From the NCBI RefSeq assembly GCF_012911895.1, contig NZ_JAAXCV010000028.1, forward strand, positions 1 to 64,000: a stretch of DNA of 64,000 bases. The letters are read 5' to 3'. Origin of the DNA: Bacillus sp. RO3 (lineage in GTDB: Bacteria > Bacillota > Bacilli > Bacillales > Bacillaceae_B). Position 1 is the first letter of the stretch. Every line of letters begins with the position of its first letter. The notes beneath the pieces were generated by a model, which was not told where the DNA came from, did no database searches, and saw nothing but the letters and a program-made list of their open reading frames with translations. Below, piece after piece: positions 32,913 through 42,655 of this stretch. A program made the position numbers and the translations under genes.

Positions 32913-33572
32913 CTACTCATTCAAATCGTATCGACGGCCTTTTACTAGATAGAATACGCCTTCTGCAATGTTCGTTGAATGATCGGCAGCTCTTTCGAGG
33001 TAACGGCAGATAAATGAAAGCTGGGTGATCTGAGCCGTGAATTCCGGTTTTTCTTTATTAAGTGTCAGAAGCTCTACAATGGTTTCGCCGTATAAGTCAT
33101 CGACCTTATCATCCATATCGGCGATTCTTTTCGCTTTAGCCACATCTTCCTCTACAAAAGACTCTAACGTCAGTTTAATCATTTCAGACGTTATGCCATG
33201 CATCTCTTTAATATGATGAATCGGCTTAATCAGTGGTTCATTTCCTATACGGATCGTTGACTTGGCTACATTCACTGCAAAGTCTGCGATCCTTTCCAGG
33301 TCTGCAGCAATTTTGATGGCCACGATGATTCTTCTTAAGTCGGTTGCCACCGGTTGTTGCTTAGCGATTGTCAGGATGGCCAGATCATTGATTTCTTCTT
33401 CCAGGTCATCGGCCTTCTGATCGCCTTCAATGATCGCAAGCGCTGTATCCACGTCTTTTTCCTCCAGCGCAACAATGCTTTTTTCAAGGGAGATTCTTGC
33501 AATATTCCCCAGATCCATAAGTTTTGTTTGGAGTTCCTTTAAGTTCGCATCGAATTGTCCTCTTACTGCCAT
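32913..33572 (-). CDS. phoU: PhoU, phosphate-signalling regulator
   Basis: The 219-aa protein consists of two PhoU three-helix repeats with the E/D-x-x-x-D metal motifs (DLEEEINDLAI and DDKVDDLYGE, plus RRIIVAIKIAADLERIADFA and YLERAADHSTNIAEG). PhoU couples the Pst transporter to PhoR/PhoP signalling and limits uptake. B. subtilis lacks a phoU at this point. Here it follows pstB by 893 coding-independent spacing of under 100 bp, likely in the same operon. Confidence 0.94.
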   Translation of the reverse strand: MAVRGQFDANLKELQTKLMDLGNIARISLEKSIVALEEKDVDTALAIIEGDQKADDLEEEINDLAILTIAKQQPVATDLRRIIVAIKIAADLERIADFAVNVAKSTIRIGNEPLIKPIHHIKEMHGITSEMIKLTLESFVEEDVAKAKRIADMDDKVDDLYGETIVELLTLNKEKPEFTAQITQLSFICRYLERAADHSTNIAEGVFYLVKGRRYDLNE

Positions 33573-33658
33573 GATAATACCCCTTCCTATTTCAACACTT
33601 TAGCTCTGATATAGTAAGGATTAAACACCCGTCGGCATTAATCCTTTTTTTATGCGAA

Positions 33659-34465
33659 TTAACCGAAGCGGCCAGAGATATAGTCTTCCGTACGTTTATC
33701 AGATGGAGTAGAGAAGATCTTATCTGTCCGGTCAAATTCAATTACTTCCCCGTTTAGGAAGAATGCTGTGCGGTCGGAGATCCGGGCAGCCTGCTGCATA
33801 TTATGAGTAACAATAATAATGCTGTATTCAGACTTCAATTCCTGAACCAGTTCTTCCACTTTTAATGTAGATATCGGATCAAGAGCAGACGTAGGTTCAT
33901 CCATCAGGATGACATCCGGCTCGATTGCAAGACATCTGGCAATACATATACGTTGTTGCTGCCCACCGGAAAGACCATATGCATTTTGATTCAAGCGATC
34001 TTTTACTTCATCCCAAATGGCTGCACCGCGTAAGCTTTTTTCAACAATTTCATCCAGGATCTTTTTGTTTTTGATTCCATGAATGCGTGGTCCATATGCA
34101 ATGTTATCATAAATGGATTTCGGGAATGGGTTTGGCTTTTGGAAGACCATTCCTACTTTTGTTCGCAATTCTTCAACTCGGTATTTACTGTCAAAGATGT
34201 TTCGATCACGATAGATGATATCACCGGAAGTCTTGACACTTGGGATCAATTCGATCATCCGGTTTAATGTTTTGATATACGTTGACTTCCCACACCCTGA
34301 TGGTCCAATGATAGCCGTGACTTCATTTTCCATAATATCCAGGTCGATATTCTTCAACGCATGATTCGTACCGTACCATAAATTCAATTGCTTCGTTTTA
34401 TATACCGCTTCTTTTGTTTGTTTATGATCAACCATGTTACTTTCTTTCGTTTTAATCGTTTGCAT
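33659..34465 (-). CDS. pstB: PstB, phosphate ABC transporter ATPase
   Basis: The 268-aa ABC ATPase has Walker [10 protein letters not shown], the signature LSGGQQQR and Walker B VILMDEP followed by the H-loop THNM. It powers phosphate import with PstA and PstC. The ATG at 34465 is preferred over the one at 34483 because AAGGAGG lies 8 nt upstream. B. subtilis has two pstB copies in this operon. Here there is one. Confidence 0.95.
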   Translation of the reverse strand: MQTIKTKESNMVDHKQTKEAVYKTKQLNLWYGTNHALKNIDLDIMENEVTAIIGPSGCGKSTYIKTLNRMIELIPSVKTSGDIIYRDRNIFDSKYRVEELRTKVGMVFQKPNPFPKSIYDNIAYGPRIHGIKNKKILDEIVEKSLRGAAIWDEVKDRLNQNAYGLSGGQQQRICIARCLAIEPDVILMDEPTSALDPISTLKVEELVQELKSEYSIIIVTHNMQQAARISDRTAFFLNGEVIEFDRTDKIFSTPSDKRTEDYISGRFG

Positions 34466-34498
34466 TTCGAAAGCCTCCTTCATCCAATAAAAAACCTA

Positions 34499-35377
34499 TT
34501 AATATCTCTTCTGAAACTTATTGCGGATCAACACAGCAATCGAGTTCATCAGTAAGAGTAGTCCTAATAAGATAATGATTCCTGCAGCTGCTACATCATG
34601 GAAATCTGCCTGTGGACGTTTTGTCCAGTCATAGATTTGCATTGGAAGTGCTGTAAATGTATCCAATAAGGAACCTGGTGTGAATAATAAGATCGTTGGT
34701 ACACCAATAACCACAAGTGGTGCGGTTTCCCCTATTGCCCGGGAGAACGCTAATATACTCCCTGTCAATATTCCCGGTATTGCAGCGGGTAAAACAACCC
34801 TGGTAATCGTCTGCCACTTAGTAGCCCCCATACCATAGGATGCGTCCCGCAGCTCCCTTGGAACCGAGCGGATAGATTCCTGTGCGGCAACGATAATGAC
34901 AGGCAATATTAACAGACTCATCGTCAACCCGGCTGCCAATACACTTTGACCAAGAGCGAAAGCCCGGGCAAAGATCGTTAACCCTAAGAGACCGAAGACT
35001 ACAGAAGGTACTCCTGCAAGGTTTGAAATGTTCACTTTAATAAATTTATTGATTTTATTTTGTTTCGCATATTCTTCTAAATAAATGGCCGTTCCCACTG
35101 CCAGTAAGAACGAAACGACAACAACCACGAACATTAGCCAAATCGTCCCGATAAAGGCAGCATATATCCCAGCTTTCTCAGGGAACCTTGATCCCACGCT
35201 TTGTAAAAACTGAAGATCTAAATAACCAATTCCTTGAGTGAATACCCGATATAATAATACAGATAACACAGCTAAGCCAAATAAGGTTGCCAGGAAGAAA
35301 AGGCCTTTAAAGATGCTGTTCACCATTAACCTCGAGGACATCTTTTTTAGGACGTTTTCTTGATTGATATACTTCAT
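34499..35377 (-). CDS. pstA: PstA, phosphate ABC transporter permease
   Basis: The 292-aa protein has six membrane helices and the EAA coupling loop DASYGMGATKWQTITRVVLP typical of PstA. It forms the membrane channel with PstC. The gene begins 2 bp after the pstC stop and lies 33 bp before pstB, so it belongs to the pstSCAB operon. Confidence 0.95.
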   Translation of the reverse strand: MKYINQENVLKKMSSRLMVNSIFKGLFFLATLFGLAVLSVLLYRVFTQGIGYLDLQFLQSVGSRFPEKAGIYAAFIGTIWLMFVVVVVSFLLAVGTAIYLEEYAKQNKINKFIKVNISNLAGVPSVVFGLLGLTIFARAFALGQSVLAAGLTMSLLILPVIIVAAQESIRSVPRELRDASYGMGATKWQTITRVVLPAAIPGILTGSILAFSRAIGETAPLVVIGVPTILLFTPGSLLDTFTALPMQIYDWTKRPQADFHDVAAAGIIILLGLLLLMNSIAVLIRNKFQKRY

Positions 35378-35379
35378 GA

Positions 35380-36327
35380 TTAATACTCCTCTCTGAATCG
35401 CTTAGAGATGTATTGAGCAAGAAGGTTCATACCTAATGTGAATAAAAATAGTGTGAAACCTACTGCATAAATACTGTAATAGATCGTTGTTCCATAACCT
35501 GCATCCCCTGTGCTCACTTGAACAATATACGCTGTCATGGTTTGAATGGAATCAGTGACATTCCAATTCAGGTTAGGAGAAGCTCCTGCAGCTACCGTTA
35601 CAATCATGGTTTCACCGATTGCACGGGAGATAGCAAGGACAATTGATGCAACAATCCCCGATACAGCAGCTGGTAAGACAACCTTAAGTGCAACTTCCAA
35701 CTTCGTTGCCCCTAATGCCTGTGCACCTTCGCGGATCGAATTTGGAACAGACGACATGGCGTCTTCAGAGAGTGATGCAATCATGGGAATAATCATGACC
35801 CCAACTACAATCCCTGGACTTAGTGCATTAAAGATACTTAAAGTAGGAATGAATGTCTCCAAAAATGGAGTGACAAATGTTAAGGCGAAAAATCCAAATA
35901 CAATCGTTGGAATCCCGGCCAACACTTCCAATATCGGTTTAATGAATCTTCTGGCACGATCTGTTGCATACTCACTCAAATAAATGGCTGAAGCCAGTCC
36001 GATCGGCACTGCTACCAGTACGGCAATCCCTGTGATCTTCATTGTTCCTGAGATCAATGGAAGGATTCCATAGCTTGGGTTTTGAATGGAAAAAGGAAAC
36101 CATTCTGTTCCTGTAATGAATTCAAATACCGATACCCTGGAAAAGAACGTGAATGTTTCAAATATAAGAGTAAAAACGATACCTATGGTGGTTAATACGG
36201 AAACCCCGGCTATTGCAAACAAGATCCATGGGATAGACTTCTCGACAGATCGATTTAAGCTCTTCCCACTATTTTTTGATATCATCTCTGCAACAGAGTA
36301 TGATGATCCTTTTGAATTTGTAGCCAT
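35380..36327 (-). CDS. pstC: PstC, phosphate ABC transporter permease
   Basis: The 315-aa permease has six membrane helices (first at about 33-57), the EGAQALGATKLEVALKVVLP coupling loop and GSPSYGILPLISG-like FSIQNPSYGILPLISG, as in PstC. It pairs with PstA and receives phosphate from PstS. It follows pstS by 90 bp that contains an unmarked spacer with a hairpin-like repeat (AGATGAGAAGCAAGAAATCG, then CGCTTCTCATCT), which may lower expression of the downstream genes relative to pstS. Confidence 0.95.
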   Translation of the reverse strand: MATNSKGSSYSVAEMISKNSGKSLNRSVEKSIPWILFAIAGVSVLTTIGIVFTLIFETFTFFSRVSVFEFITGTEWFPFSIQNPSYGILPLISGTMKITGIAVLVAVPIGLASAIYLSEYATDRARRFIKPILEVLAGIPTIVFGFFALTFVTPFLETFIPTLSIFNALSPGIVVGVMIIPMIASLSEDAMSSVPNSIREGAQALGATKLEVALKVVLPAAVSGIVASIVLAISRAIGETMIVTVAAGASPNLNWNVTDSIQTMTAYIVQVSTGDAGYGTTIYYSIYAVGFTLFLFTLGMNLLAQYISKRFREEY

Positions 36328-36417
36328 TTAATGCAAACCCCTTTCATCCACATGACAAGATGAGAAGCAAGAAATCGCTTCTCATCTGTTCATTTTGACT
36401 TAAAACACGATTCTAAC

Positions 36418-37353
36418 TTATTTAAGACCTTCTAATTTATCAGTAGCTTCCGTGATCTTTTCTTCAGGAAGACTTACATATCCTACTGCCTCTGCCATTT
36501 CAGATGAGTTTTCAATTGTAAACTTCATGAAATCATAAACTGCTTCATTGTCTTTGACAGAAGAATTTTTCGCATATACATATAATGGGCGTGATAGTGG
36601 AGTGTATTCCCCGCTCTCGATTGTTTCGTTGTTTGGTTCAACTCCGCCGATTTTCACAGGCTTAAGATTATCTTTGTTTGCAAGGTAGTAAGCAAATCCG
36701 AAGAATCCGATAGCGTTTTTATCGCCTGTTACACCTTGTACAAGAACATTGTCATCTTCAGAAAGCTGGATGTTCTTTTTCACCATATCTTTTTCTTCTA
36801 AGACTGCTTCATTGAAGTAATCATATGTTCCTGAGTCTGTACCAGGGGAATAGAATTTCACTTCTTCATCCGGCCATTCAGGATTGATATCTGACCATTT
36901 CTTTGTTGTTCCATCTTCAACCCAAAGCTTATGAAGATCTTCAACTGTCATATCTTCTGCCCAGTCATTTTCTTTATTCACAACGATTGTAAGACCGTCT
37001 TTAGCAACTTCGAATTCAGTAAAATCAATACCAGCTTCTTCTAGCTTCTGCTTTTCTTCGTCTTTAATAGGACGTGAAGCGTTTGAAAGATCAGTTTCAC
37101 CTGCGATGAATTTTTCAAATCCACCACCGGATCCGGAAACACCGATTGATACTTTCACATCAGGCTGCATTGCAGCATATTCTTCGTTAACAGCTTCCAT
37201 GATAGGAGCGACTGTAGATGAACCATCCATTTTTACGCTACCTGATAGTTGTTCACCTGAATCATTTTCTGCTCCATTTCCTGATCCGCATGCCCCTAAT
37301 AAAAGAGCTGAACCAACCATGGCTGACATTGCTAGATACTTAAAGCTTTTCAT
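36418..37353 (-). CDS. pstS: PstS, phosphate-binding lipoprotein
   Basis: The 311-aa protein has a lipoprotein signal (SALLLGAC, lipid Cys22) and the PstS phosphate-site segments GSSTVAPIMEAV, SGSGGGFEKFIAGETDLSNASR and SPGTDSGTYDYF. It catches phosphate outside the membrane for PstCAB. It is the first gene of the operon, and a four-repeat Pho box lies 63-101 bp before its ATG, so it would be strongly induced by PhoP-P on phosphate limitation. Confidence 0.96.
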   Translation of the reverse strand: MKSFKYLAMSAMVGSALLLGACGSGNGAENDSGEQLSGSVKMDGSSTVAPIMEAVNEEYAAMQPDVKVSIGVSGSGGGFEKFIAGETDLSNASRPIKDEEKQKLEEAGIDFTEFEVAKDGLTIVVNKENDWAEDMTVEDLHKLWVEDGTTKKWSDINPEWPDEEVKFYSPGTDSGTYDYFNEAVLEEKDMVKKNIQLSEDDNVLVQGVTGDKNAIGFFGFAYYLANKDNLKPVKIGGVEPNNETIESGEYTPLSRPLYVYAKNSSVKDNEAVYDFMKFTIENSSEMAEAVGYVSLPEEKITEATDKLEGLK

Positions 37354-37415
37354 TCCTAAATTCCCCCTAAGAAACTTGGTTGTTTTGTCCTACGAGTAAT
37401 AGATTAATAGATGAG

Positions 37416-37454
37416 TGTTAATTCGGTTTTAACCGTTTGTAAAGGTTTTGTAAA
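37416..37454 (-). promoter_or_regulatory. PhoP binding site (Pho box), four repeats
   Basis: On the minus strand TTTACA, TTTACA, TTAAAA and TTAACA are separated by exactly 5 bp each (11-bp period), matching the TT(A/T/C)ACA-N5 direct repeats of Bacillus Pho promoters. It ends 63 bp before the pstS start. A -10 such as TATTAAT follows downstream. Confidence 0.92.
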
Positions 37455-37654
37455 TTCGACATTTTTCATCACAGTGACGGTTTCATTTTAAGAAAAACTT
37501 GGCTTTAGATCGTTATTGAACCTAGTATCTGCAAGCATCCGACAATTTATGTATCCTTATTCGAGAAAAAAAGATTTTCGTATTGAACGTTGAATGGAAG
37601 AATGAATGAAGGTCTATTCAATTGCCTTTGAGTAAAAAGACTTTTTTCCCATCA

Positions 37655-37701
37655 CAAAAAAAAGCTGATTATCAAGGATGTACACCTTGGTAATCAGCTT
37701 A
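37655..37701 (-). terminator. Terminator of pbpA
   Basis: AAGCTGATTACCAAGG and its complement (one mismatch) form a stem followed by eight T on the minus strand. It begins 8 bp after the pbpA stop. Confidence 0.88.
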
Positions 37702-37708
37702 CAAATTC

Positions 37709-39892
37709 CTAATTATTTTCTTCTCTTTCTTCTTTCATCTGCTCTTCGGCCTCTTCTGCATTTTCGACTTTTTTCTCTACGGAAGCCGGGTCCTTCACCT
37801 CTTTAGCACGCTTCTTCTTTAGTTCAAAATATTTATCCATTACGCGTTTAGAGATGTATTTGTTAACGTATGGATCCGCTACTCCGCTTGCCTGTATGTG
37901 AGAGGAGGGAACCATCGTGGCATAGGCAACTTCCGGTTGATCAAATGGAGCATATCCAATTAAAGTAGTATTGTAATTCAGCTCACCATCTACATATGTC
38001 TCGGCCGTTCCAGATTTCCCTGCGGCATTATACGGCGCATCCTTAAATTGAGAATACGCTGTTCCATCAGGGTAGTGATACACCCGGTAGAAGCCTTTCT
38101 GAACATGTTCGATTTGAGCCTGAGTAGCTCCAATCCGATTCAGCACGTTCGTCTCCTTCTCAAACAGGATCGGACCAAGGCTATCCTGGTCGTTAGTCGG
38201 CTCCCGGATTTCTTTCATAATATGCGGCTCCACACGATAACCATCATTTGCAATCGTGGAGATGTACTGAGCCAATTGCATCGTAGTATACGTATCAAAC
38301 TGTCCGATCGCTAAATCCAAAAGGAAACCTGGAGTGGTGTCTGTACCGGTCAGTCCTGAAGACTCCCCTGGTAGATCAATCCCGGTTGGCACACCTAAAC
38401 CAAATTGGGCGTAATGGTTTCGAAGCACATCAAATGCCTGTGGATTATTGATCATCGTTTCGTTCGGAATGTATTCTCTCCCGGCAATCCTGAATGCAAT
38501 CTTCCACATATAGGAGTTAGAGGATTTCTCAAGGGCGAATAAATCAGTCATGGGAATTCTCCCCGACCGGTTGAACCAGGAGGTTTTCGGCCTGTCGTTC
38601 CCGATTTTTATCGGTTCATCCACTAGTACCTCACCTGGAGTCAAGTTCCCTGTCATGTACCCTGTTAATACCGTGGCCCCTTTGACCACGGAACCGACCT
38701 CATAAGAGGATGTAAATGTCCCCAGGGCAGCATCTCTCATCTCATACTTTCCTGTTTCTGAATTCTTCACATACTGTTTCCCGGCCATTGCCAAGATTTC
38801 ACCTGTATTCGGGTCGATCATGACCACGTAGGCGCGATCCAGATTGGGAGACTCGCTGCGGTTTACAATCTGCTTCCTCAATTCTTCTTCAATGATCTTC
38901 TCGACTTCACGCTGCAGTTCCATGTCAATTGTAAGGACAATATCTTTCCCTCTTTGACCCTCCTGAACGAGAATGGACTCCAGGACACTGCCGCCTTTGG
39001 TGACGTTTTTGATTTGTTCTTTCTGCCCCTGAAGGACATCTTCATATTGTAGTTCAACATAACTTTTTCCGACCCGGTCATTTCGGTTGTAGTCTTTTGC
39101 CAGGTAGGAATCAACCAGATTTACAGGCAGTCCTTCACGGGAAGAGGATACGTTGCCGAGAATCGTCCTTAATGTATCATCAAATACATAGGAGCGCTTC
39201 CAGTCGGTTGTTGTGTTGACGCCTGGAAGCTCACTCAGGTGCTCACTCACGACGGCAAACTCTTCAGGTGTGACTCCTTCGTTCTTCACAATTTGTGGAT
39301 TTAAAGCATAACCACTTGAGAATTCGCGATAAATCGCTATAATCTCCAGGTCTTTTTCAGTCAGTGAATCAAGATCTTCTTCCGTGATGCGTTCCAGCCT
39401 TAATTGATAGACCTTCGCATTCACCTCATCTTCAGACAGCTCTTCATTATTTTGAAGTTTTTTTATTTCTTCTTCTGATACCTTTTTGTCTGCTTCTTCT
39501 TTGTTATTTAGTATCCAATAATCTTTTTTGTCTCGTTCGGTTACCTCTTTCGTGTCTTTCTGTATAAAATCAGACAGCCTCTCAGCAACCTCCAGCATTT
39601 CTTCCACTTTCGTGTTGTTTGCCCTTGTATAAGTAATTGCATTTAAAGGAACATTATCGACGATGACATTGCCGTACCGGTCATACATTTTACCCCTTGG
39701 CACTCCTGTATTGACGACTACATCCTCGGTTCTCTCTACTTCTTTCTTGTAGCTTTCCCCATTCACAATTTGAACGAGACCCAGTCTGAGAACAAGTAGG
39801 GAAAATAATAAGAACACGGCAAAAAACAGCAAATTCATCCGTACGGGAACATGCGTCTTTCTTTTTTTCCTATTTCTTTTCAATCGTTCCAA
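37709..39892 (-). CDS. pbpA: PbpA, class B penicillin-binding protein (PBP2a type)
   Basis: The 727-aa transpeptidase has a cytoplasmic basic start, one membrane helix (18-40), a pedestal dimerisation domain (to about 330) and a transpeptidase domain. Its active Ser is in GSVVKG (SxxK), with SSN (SxN) and AGKSGTAETY (KSG). It crosslinks peptidoglycan during cell-wall elongation with RodA and MreBCD. The C-terminus is highly charged (EEAEEQMKEEREENN). Gene order pstS-pbpA-yqgE-sodA agrees with B. subtilis. Confidence 0.95.
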   Translation of the reverse strand: MERLKRNRKKRKTHVPVRMNLLFFAVFLLFSLLVLRLGLVQIVNGESYKKEVERTEDVVVNTGVPRGKMYDRYGNVIVDNVPLNAITYTRANNTKVEEMLEVAERLSDFIQKDTKEVTERDKKDYWILNNKEEADKKVSEEEIKKLQNNEELSEDEVNAKVYQLRLERITEEDLDSLTEKDLEIIAIYREFSSGYALNPQIVKNEGVTPEEFAVVSEHLSELPGVNTTTDWKRSYVFDDTLRTILGNVSSSREGLPVNLVDSYLAKDYNRNDRVGKSYVELQYEDVLQGQKEQIKNVTKGGSVLESILVQEGQRGKDIVLTIDMELQREVEKIIEEELRKQIVNRSESPNLDRAYVVMIDPNTGEILAMAGKQYVKNSETGKYEMRDAALGTFTSSYEVGSVVKGATVLTGYMTGNLTPGEVLVDEPIKIGNDRPKTSWFNRSGRIPMTDLFALEKSSNSYMWKIAFRIAGREYIPNETMINNPQAFDVLRNHYAQFGLGVPTGIDLPGESSGLTGTDTTPGFLLDLAIGQFDTYTTMQLAQYISTIANDGYRVEPHIMKEIREPTNDQDSLGPILFEKETNVLNRIGATQAQIEHVQKGFYRVYHYPDGTAYSQFKDAPYNAAGKSGTAETYVDGELNYNTTLIGYAPFDQPEVAYATMVPSSHIQASGVADPYVNKYISKRVMDKYFELKKKRAKEVKDPASVEKKVENAEEAEEQMKEEREENN

Positions 39893-40013
39893 CCCTTCCT
39901 CTATGTAAAAGATTCTTTATATTATCCATCCCTCCTTATTTTATAGAAAAACAATGGGATTATCTACACATAAGCAAGGAGAGGAAATCTTTCCCTCTCC
40001 TTGCTTAAATATC

Positions 40014-41228
40014 CTATATGGGCAATTCGACTTTCCTGATGAACCAATAGATGAGGGTATGGCCCGCTCCAAGCATTAAAAGGAGAATCGGAATGCTTTC
40101 CTTCTGATTGAAATAGGTGACGGCAATGATAAAGGCTACGACCGACACAATCCTGCCTAAGTTCAAGAAAATCTCCCTGACGACAATGTATTCAATTCTC
40201 ATTTCAGCAGCATTCCATCCCGTTCCGATTACATCATATGTCATGGATATATAAGGAACGAGGAGAATAGGGTATGCAATGGCAATGACCCCTGCATACA
40301 ACAGTAACTTTGTATAGGTTACGTCAAAAACGATCAAGAAGATGGCTAAGTACAGGAGGATCCCTCCGAGGAGAATCGCTCTTTTGCGATACTTCTTCTT
40401 TATCACCCGGGATGCAATGTAATACCCGATAAAGGCAATACCGGAATTAATGAGTCCAAACGTTCCGATTGCGAACTCACTCCCTGTGCTTATGAACACA
40501 AATACCGAAATGATAAAGATAAAAGTTCCTTCCCTCAGTCCCTGAAAAAAATGTGCGTTCGTAACATGGCGCCAGTTCACATTGTTCCTTCTTTCTTCGA
40601 GGATTCGAAGGAATAGATAGCGTCCCGATGCAGGCCTCCTTTTGAGAAAGAAGCTCAAGATGACGGCTATTGCAAATAGCAATAGGGATATCCCGAAAAC
40701 AATCGTATAGCCCGTATACGAAGCAAATCTGGATATGATGAAACCTGCTAGAATCGGGCCGATCATCCCTCCTGCGGAAGTGAGTGTACCGAGGAAGCCA
40801 TTGAAGAAATCCCTCGTCTCTGGTTCTGTAATTTCAAATGTGAGCACATTAAATGCCAGCCAATAAAAACCATAGCCGATTCCCAGCAACGCTCCCAATA
40901 CGACCAAATAATTTTCCGCAGCCTCCCCAAAAGCGAGTACTGATATGTAAAATAGCGCCAAAAAAATAACACCGAATCGTAACACAATGACCCGATCGAC
41001 TTTCTTCGCCCACCTTCCTGCTAATATGAACGTAAGTGGCTGGAAGACGACAACGGTTAAATTATAGATGCCTAAATCAATGAATTCGCCCGACTGCTTC
41101 CACAAGTAGATGTTCACAAAAGTGTTTGAAAGCGCGATACTTAAAGAATATAACCCGCCTATCAATAGCAGCAGTGTAAGGTCTTTCGTTAAATCAATGT
41201 CTCCTAACAACTTTTTGTAGCTACTCAT
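40014..41228 (-). CDS. yqgE: YqgE, major facilitator superfamily transporter
   Basis: The 404-aa protein has 12 membrane helices. It keeps the MFS loop 2-3 motif in modified form (AGRWAKKVDRVIVLRFG) and the position between pbpA and sodA of B. subtilis yqgE. The substrate is unknown. A hairpin (AAGCAAGGAGAGG, 39973-40007) follows the stop, but without a T-run on the minus strand. Confidence 0.85.
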   Translation of the reverse strand: MSSYKKLLGDIDLTKDLTLLLLIGGLYSLSIALSNTFVNIYLWKQSGEFIDLGIYNLTVVVFQPLTFILAGRWAKKVDRVIVLRFGVIFLALFYISVLAFGEAAENYLVVLGALLGIGYGFYWLAFNVLTFEITEPETRDFFNGFLGTLTSAGGMIGPILAGFIISRFASYTGYTIVFGISLLLFAIAVILSFFLKRRPASGRYLFLRILEERRNNVNWRHVTNAHFFQGLREGTFIFIISVFVFISTGSEFAIGTFGLINSGIAFIGYYIASRVIKKKYRKRAILLGGILLYLAIFLIVFDVTYTKLLLYAGVIAIAYPILLVPYISMTYDVIGTGWNAAEMRIEYIVVREIFLNLGRIVSVVAFIIAVTYFNQKESIPILLLMLGAGHTLIYWFIRKVELPI

Positions 41229-41285
41229 ATGACTGACTCCCCTTTAACGTACCCCTATCTTGTGAAAAATGGAGGGAAGTTATAC

Positions 41286-41322
41286 AAAAAAAAGAGAGGT
41301 TCTTATGAGAACCTCTCTCTTG
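41286..41322 (-). terminator. Terminator of sodA
   Basis: AGAGAGGTTCT-tat-GAGAACCTCTCT with an eight-base T-run on the minus strand, 12 bp after the stop. Confidence 0.88.
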
Positions 41323-41333
41323 ATACATTAGTA

Positions 41334-41942
41334 TTATTTAGCAGCTGAATAGCGTTTCGCTACTTCATCCCAGTTCACTACGTTCCAGAAAGCACCGATG
41401 TAGTCCGGGCGGCGATTTTGATAATTAAGGTAATAGGCATGCTCCCAAACGTCAAGTCCTAAAATCGGAGTCTTGCCTTCCATTAATGGACTATCCTGGT
41501 TTGGTGTGCTTGTCACTTCCAACTCACCGTTGTTTACAACAAGCCAAGCCCAACCTGAACCAAAGCGGGTAGCTGCAGCATTTGCGAATTCTTCTTTGAA
41601 TGAATCGAAGCTACCGAACTTTGAGGAGATAGCATCCGCCAGTTCCCCTGATGGCGCGCCTCCACCATTCGGCGATAATACCGTCCAGAATAGAGAGTGA
41701 TTAGCGTGACCGCCACCATTGTTGCGAACTGCCGTACGAGCACCTTCAGGAACAGCGTCCAAGTTAGAAACAAGATCTTCAATGGATTTGCTTAGTAAAT
41801 CATCGTGACCTTGCAGTGCATCGTTAACTTTCGTCACATATGCATTATGGTGTTTCGTGTGGTGGATGTTCATTGTGTCCTTGTCGATATGAGGCTCTAA
41901 TGCATCATATGCGTAAGGTAATTGCGGTAATTCGTAAGCCAT
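41334..41942 (-). CDS. sodA: SodA, manganese superoxide dismutase
   Basis: The 202-aa Fe/Mn superoxide dismutase has metal ligands His27 (NIHHTKHH), His ~82 (NHSLFW) and the Asp-x-x-x-His pair DVWEHAYY. The GGGHANH and SPNGGG features are typical of the Mn form. The ATG at 41942 after GGGAGG gives the standard length. A longer frame to 42053 is not supported. It detoxifies superoxide in the cytoplasm. Order yqgE-sodA-yqgC is conserved. Confidence 0.95.
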   Translation of the reverse strand: MAYELPQLPYAYDALEPHIDKDTMNIHHTKHHNAYVTKVNDALQGHDDLLSKSIEDLVSNLDAVPEGARTAVRNNGGGHANHSLFWTVLSPNGGGAPSGELADAISSKFGSFDSFKEEFANAAATRFGSGWAWLVVNNGELEVTSTPNQDSPLMEGKTPILGLDVWEHAYYLNYQNRRPDYIGAFWNVVNWDEVAKRYSAAK

Positions 41943-42113
41943 TATAAATTCCTCCCTATGTATAGTTTCCTGAACAATGAATTCAGGCCGTTTCAGTATA
42001 AGATTACCAAAACTACTATATATCTTCAAATATTTTGCCTTCCAACTCATCATTTTCTTACAAGTATAAAGTCCCCTATTTTTTCATCTTTAATCATTGA
42101 GTTATCCTGGATT

Positions 42114-42593
42114 TCAGATAACAACGAAGAAATAAATGACCATGACAATCTGAATGATTCCCTTTGTGAACACACTGGAGATGAAGCCCACGACTGACCC
42201 GACGCCAACTTTGAAGGCAGTCTTAAGGTTAGCCCTGTGAACGATCCATTCACCTATGACGGCCCCCAGGAATGGCCCTATGAGGATCCCGATTACGGGG
42301 ATGACAAATGGCCCAATCAATAATCCGATAGTGCTTCCCCACACTCCGGCTTTCGTTCCTCCAAATCTCTTCACTCCTACAAGATTGGCCAAGTAGTCGG
42401 CACCAAACAGAAGAATCACAAACAATATCTGCACGGTCCAGAATAACCAGCCGAATGGCTCAAAGCTGAATAATACACCATATAGAATAAAGCTGCCCAC
42501 CAGAAATACGACACTTGGAATGATCGGGTAGATCAATCCAACGAAGGCTATGATCATCAATGCAATAATGATACTCCAATACACTATTTCCAT
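42114..42593 (-). CDS. yqgC: YqgC, DUF456 membrane protein
   Basis: The 159-aa protein has DUF456 features: two N-terminal helices with [21 protein letters not shown], then the [17 protein letters not shown] and [15 protein letters not shown] glycine-zipper repeats. Its function is unknown. It lies downstream of sodA in reading order as in B. subtilis and has its own promoter region. Confidence 0.87.
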   Translation of the reverse strand: MEIVYWSIIIALMIIAFVGLIYPIIPSVVFLVGSFILYGVLFSFEPFGWLFWTVQILFVILLFGADYLANLVGVKRFGGTKAGVWGSTIGLLIGPFVIPVIGILIGPFLGAVIGEWIVHRANLKTAFKVGVGSVVGFISSVFTKGIIQIVMVIYFFVVI

Positions 42594-42617
42594 CTTCCAA
42601 CACCTCTCATAAATGAT

Positions 42618-42652
42618 AAAAAAACTGACCCGTTTGAATAAACGGGTCAGAA
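42618..42652 (-). terminator. Terminator of the Na/Pi cotransporter gene
   Basis: CTGACCCGTTT/AAACGGGTCAG with a GAAT loop and a seven-base T-run on the minus strand. Confidence 0.88.
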
Positions 42653-42655
42653 AGA

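Larger units (their letters stand above)
37354..37708. other. Intergenic region pstS-pbpA
   Basis: From the left it contains the pst promoter with the Pho box (37416-37454). About 200 bp of AT-rich sequence without a gene follow, then the pbpA terminator. No other feature is seen. Confidence 0.6.

Noticed and set aside
35546-35983. 145-codon frame antisense to pstC
   Set aside because: A shadow frame, no ribosome binding site; pstC is certain.
41943-42053. N-terminal extension of SodA to 42053
   Set aside because: The family start [13 protein letters not shown] with GGGAGG is at 41942; the upstream part looks non-coding.
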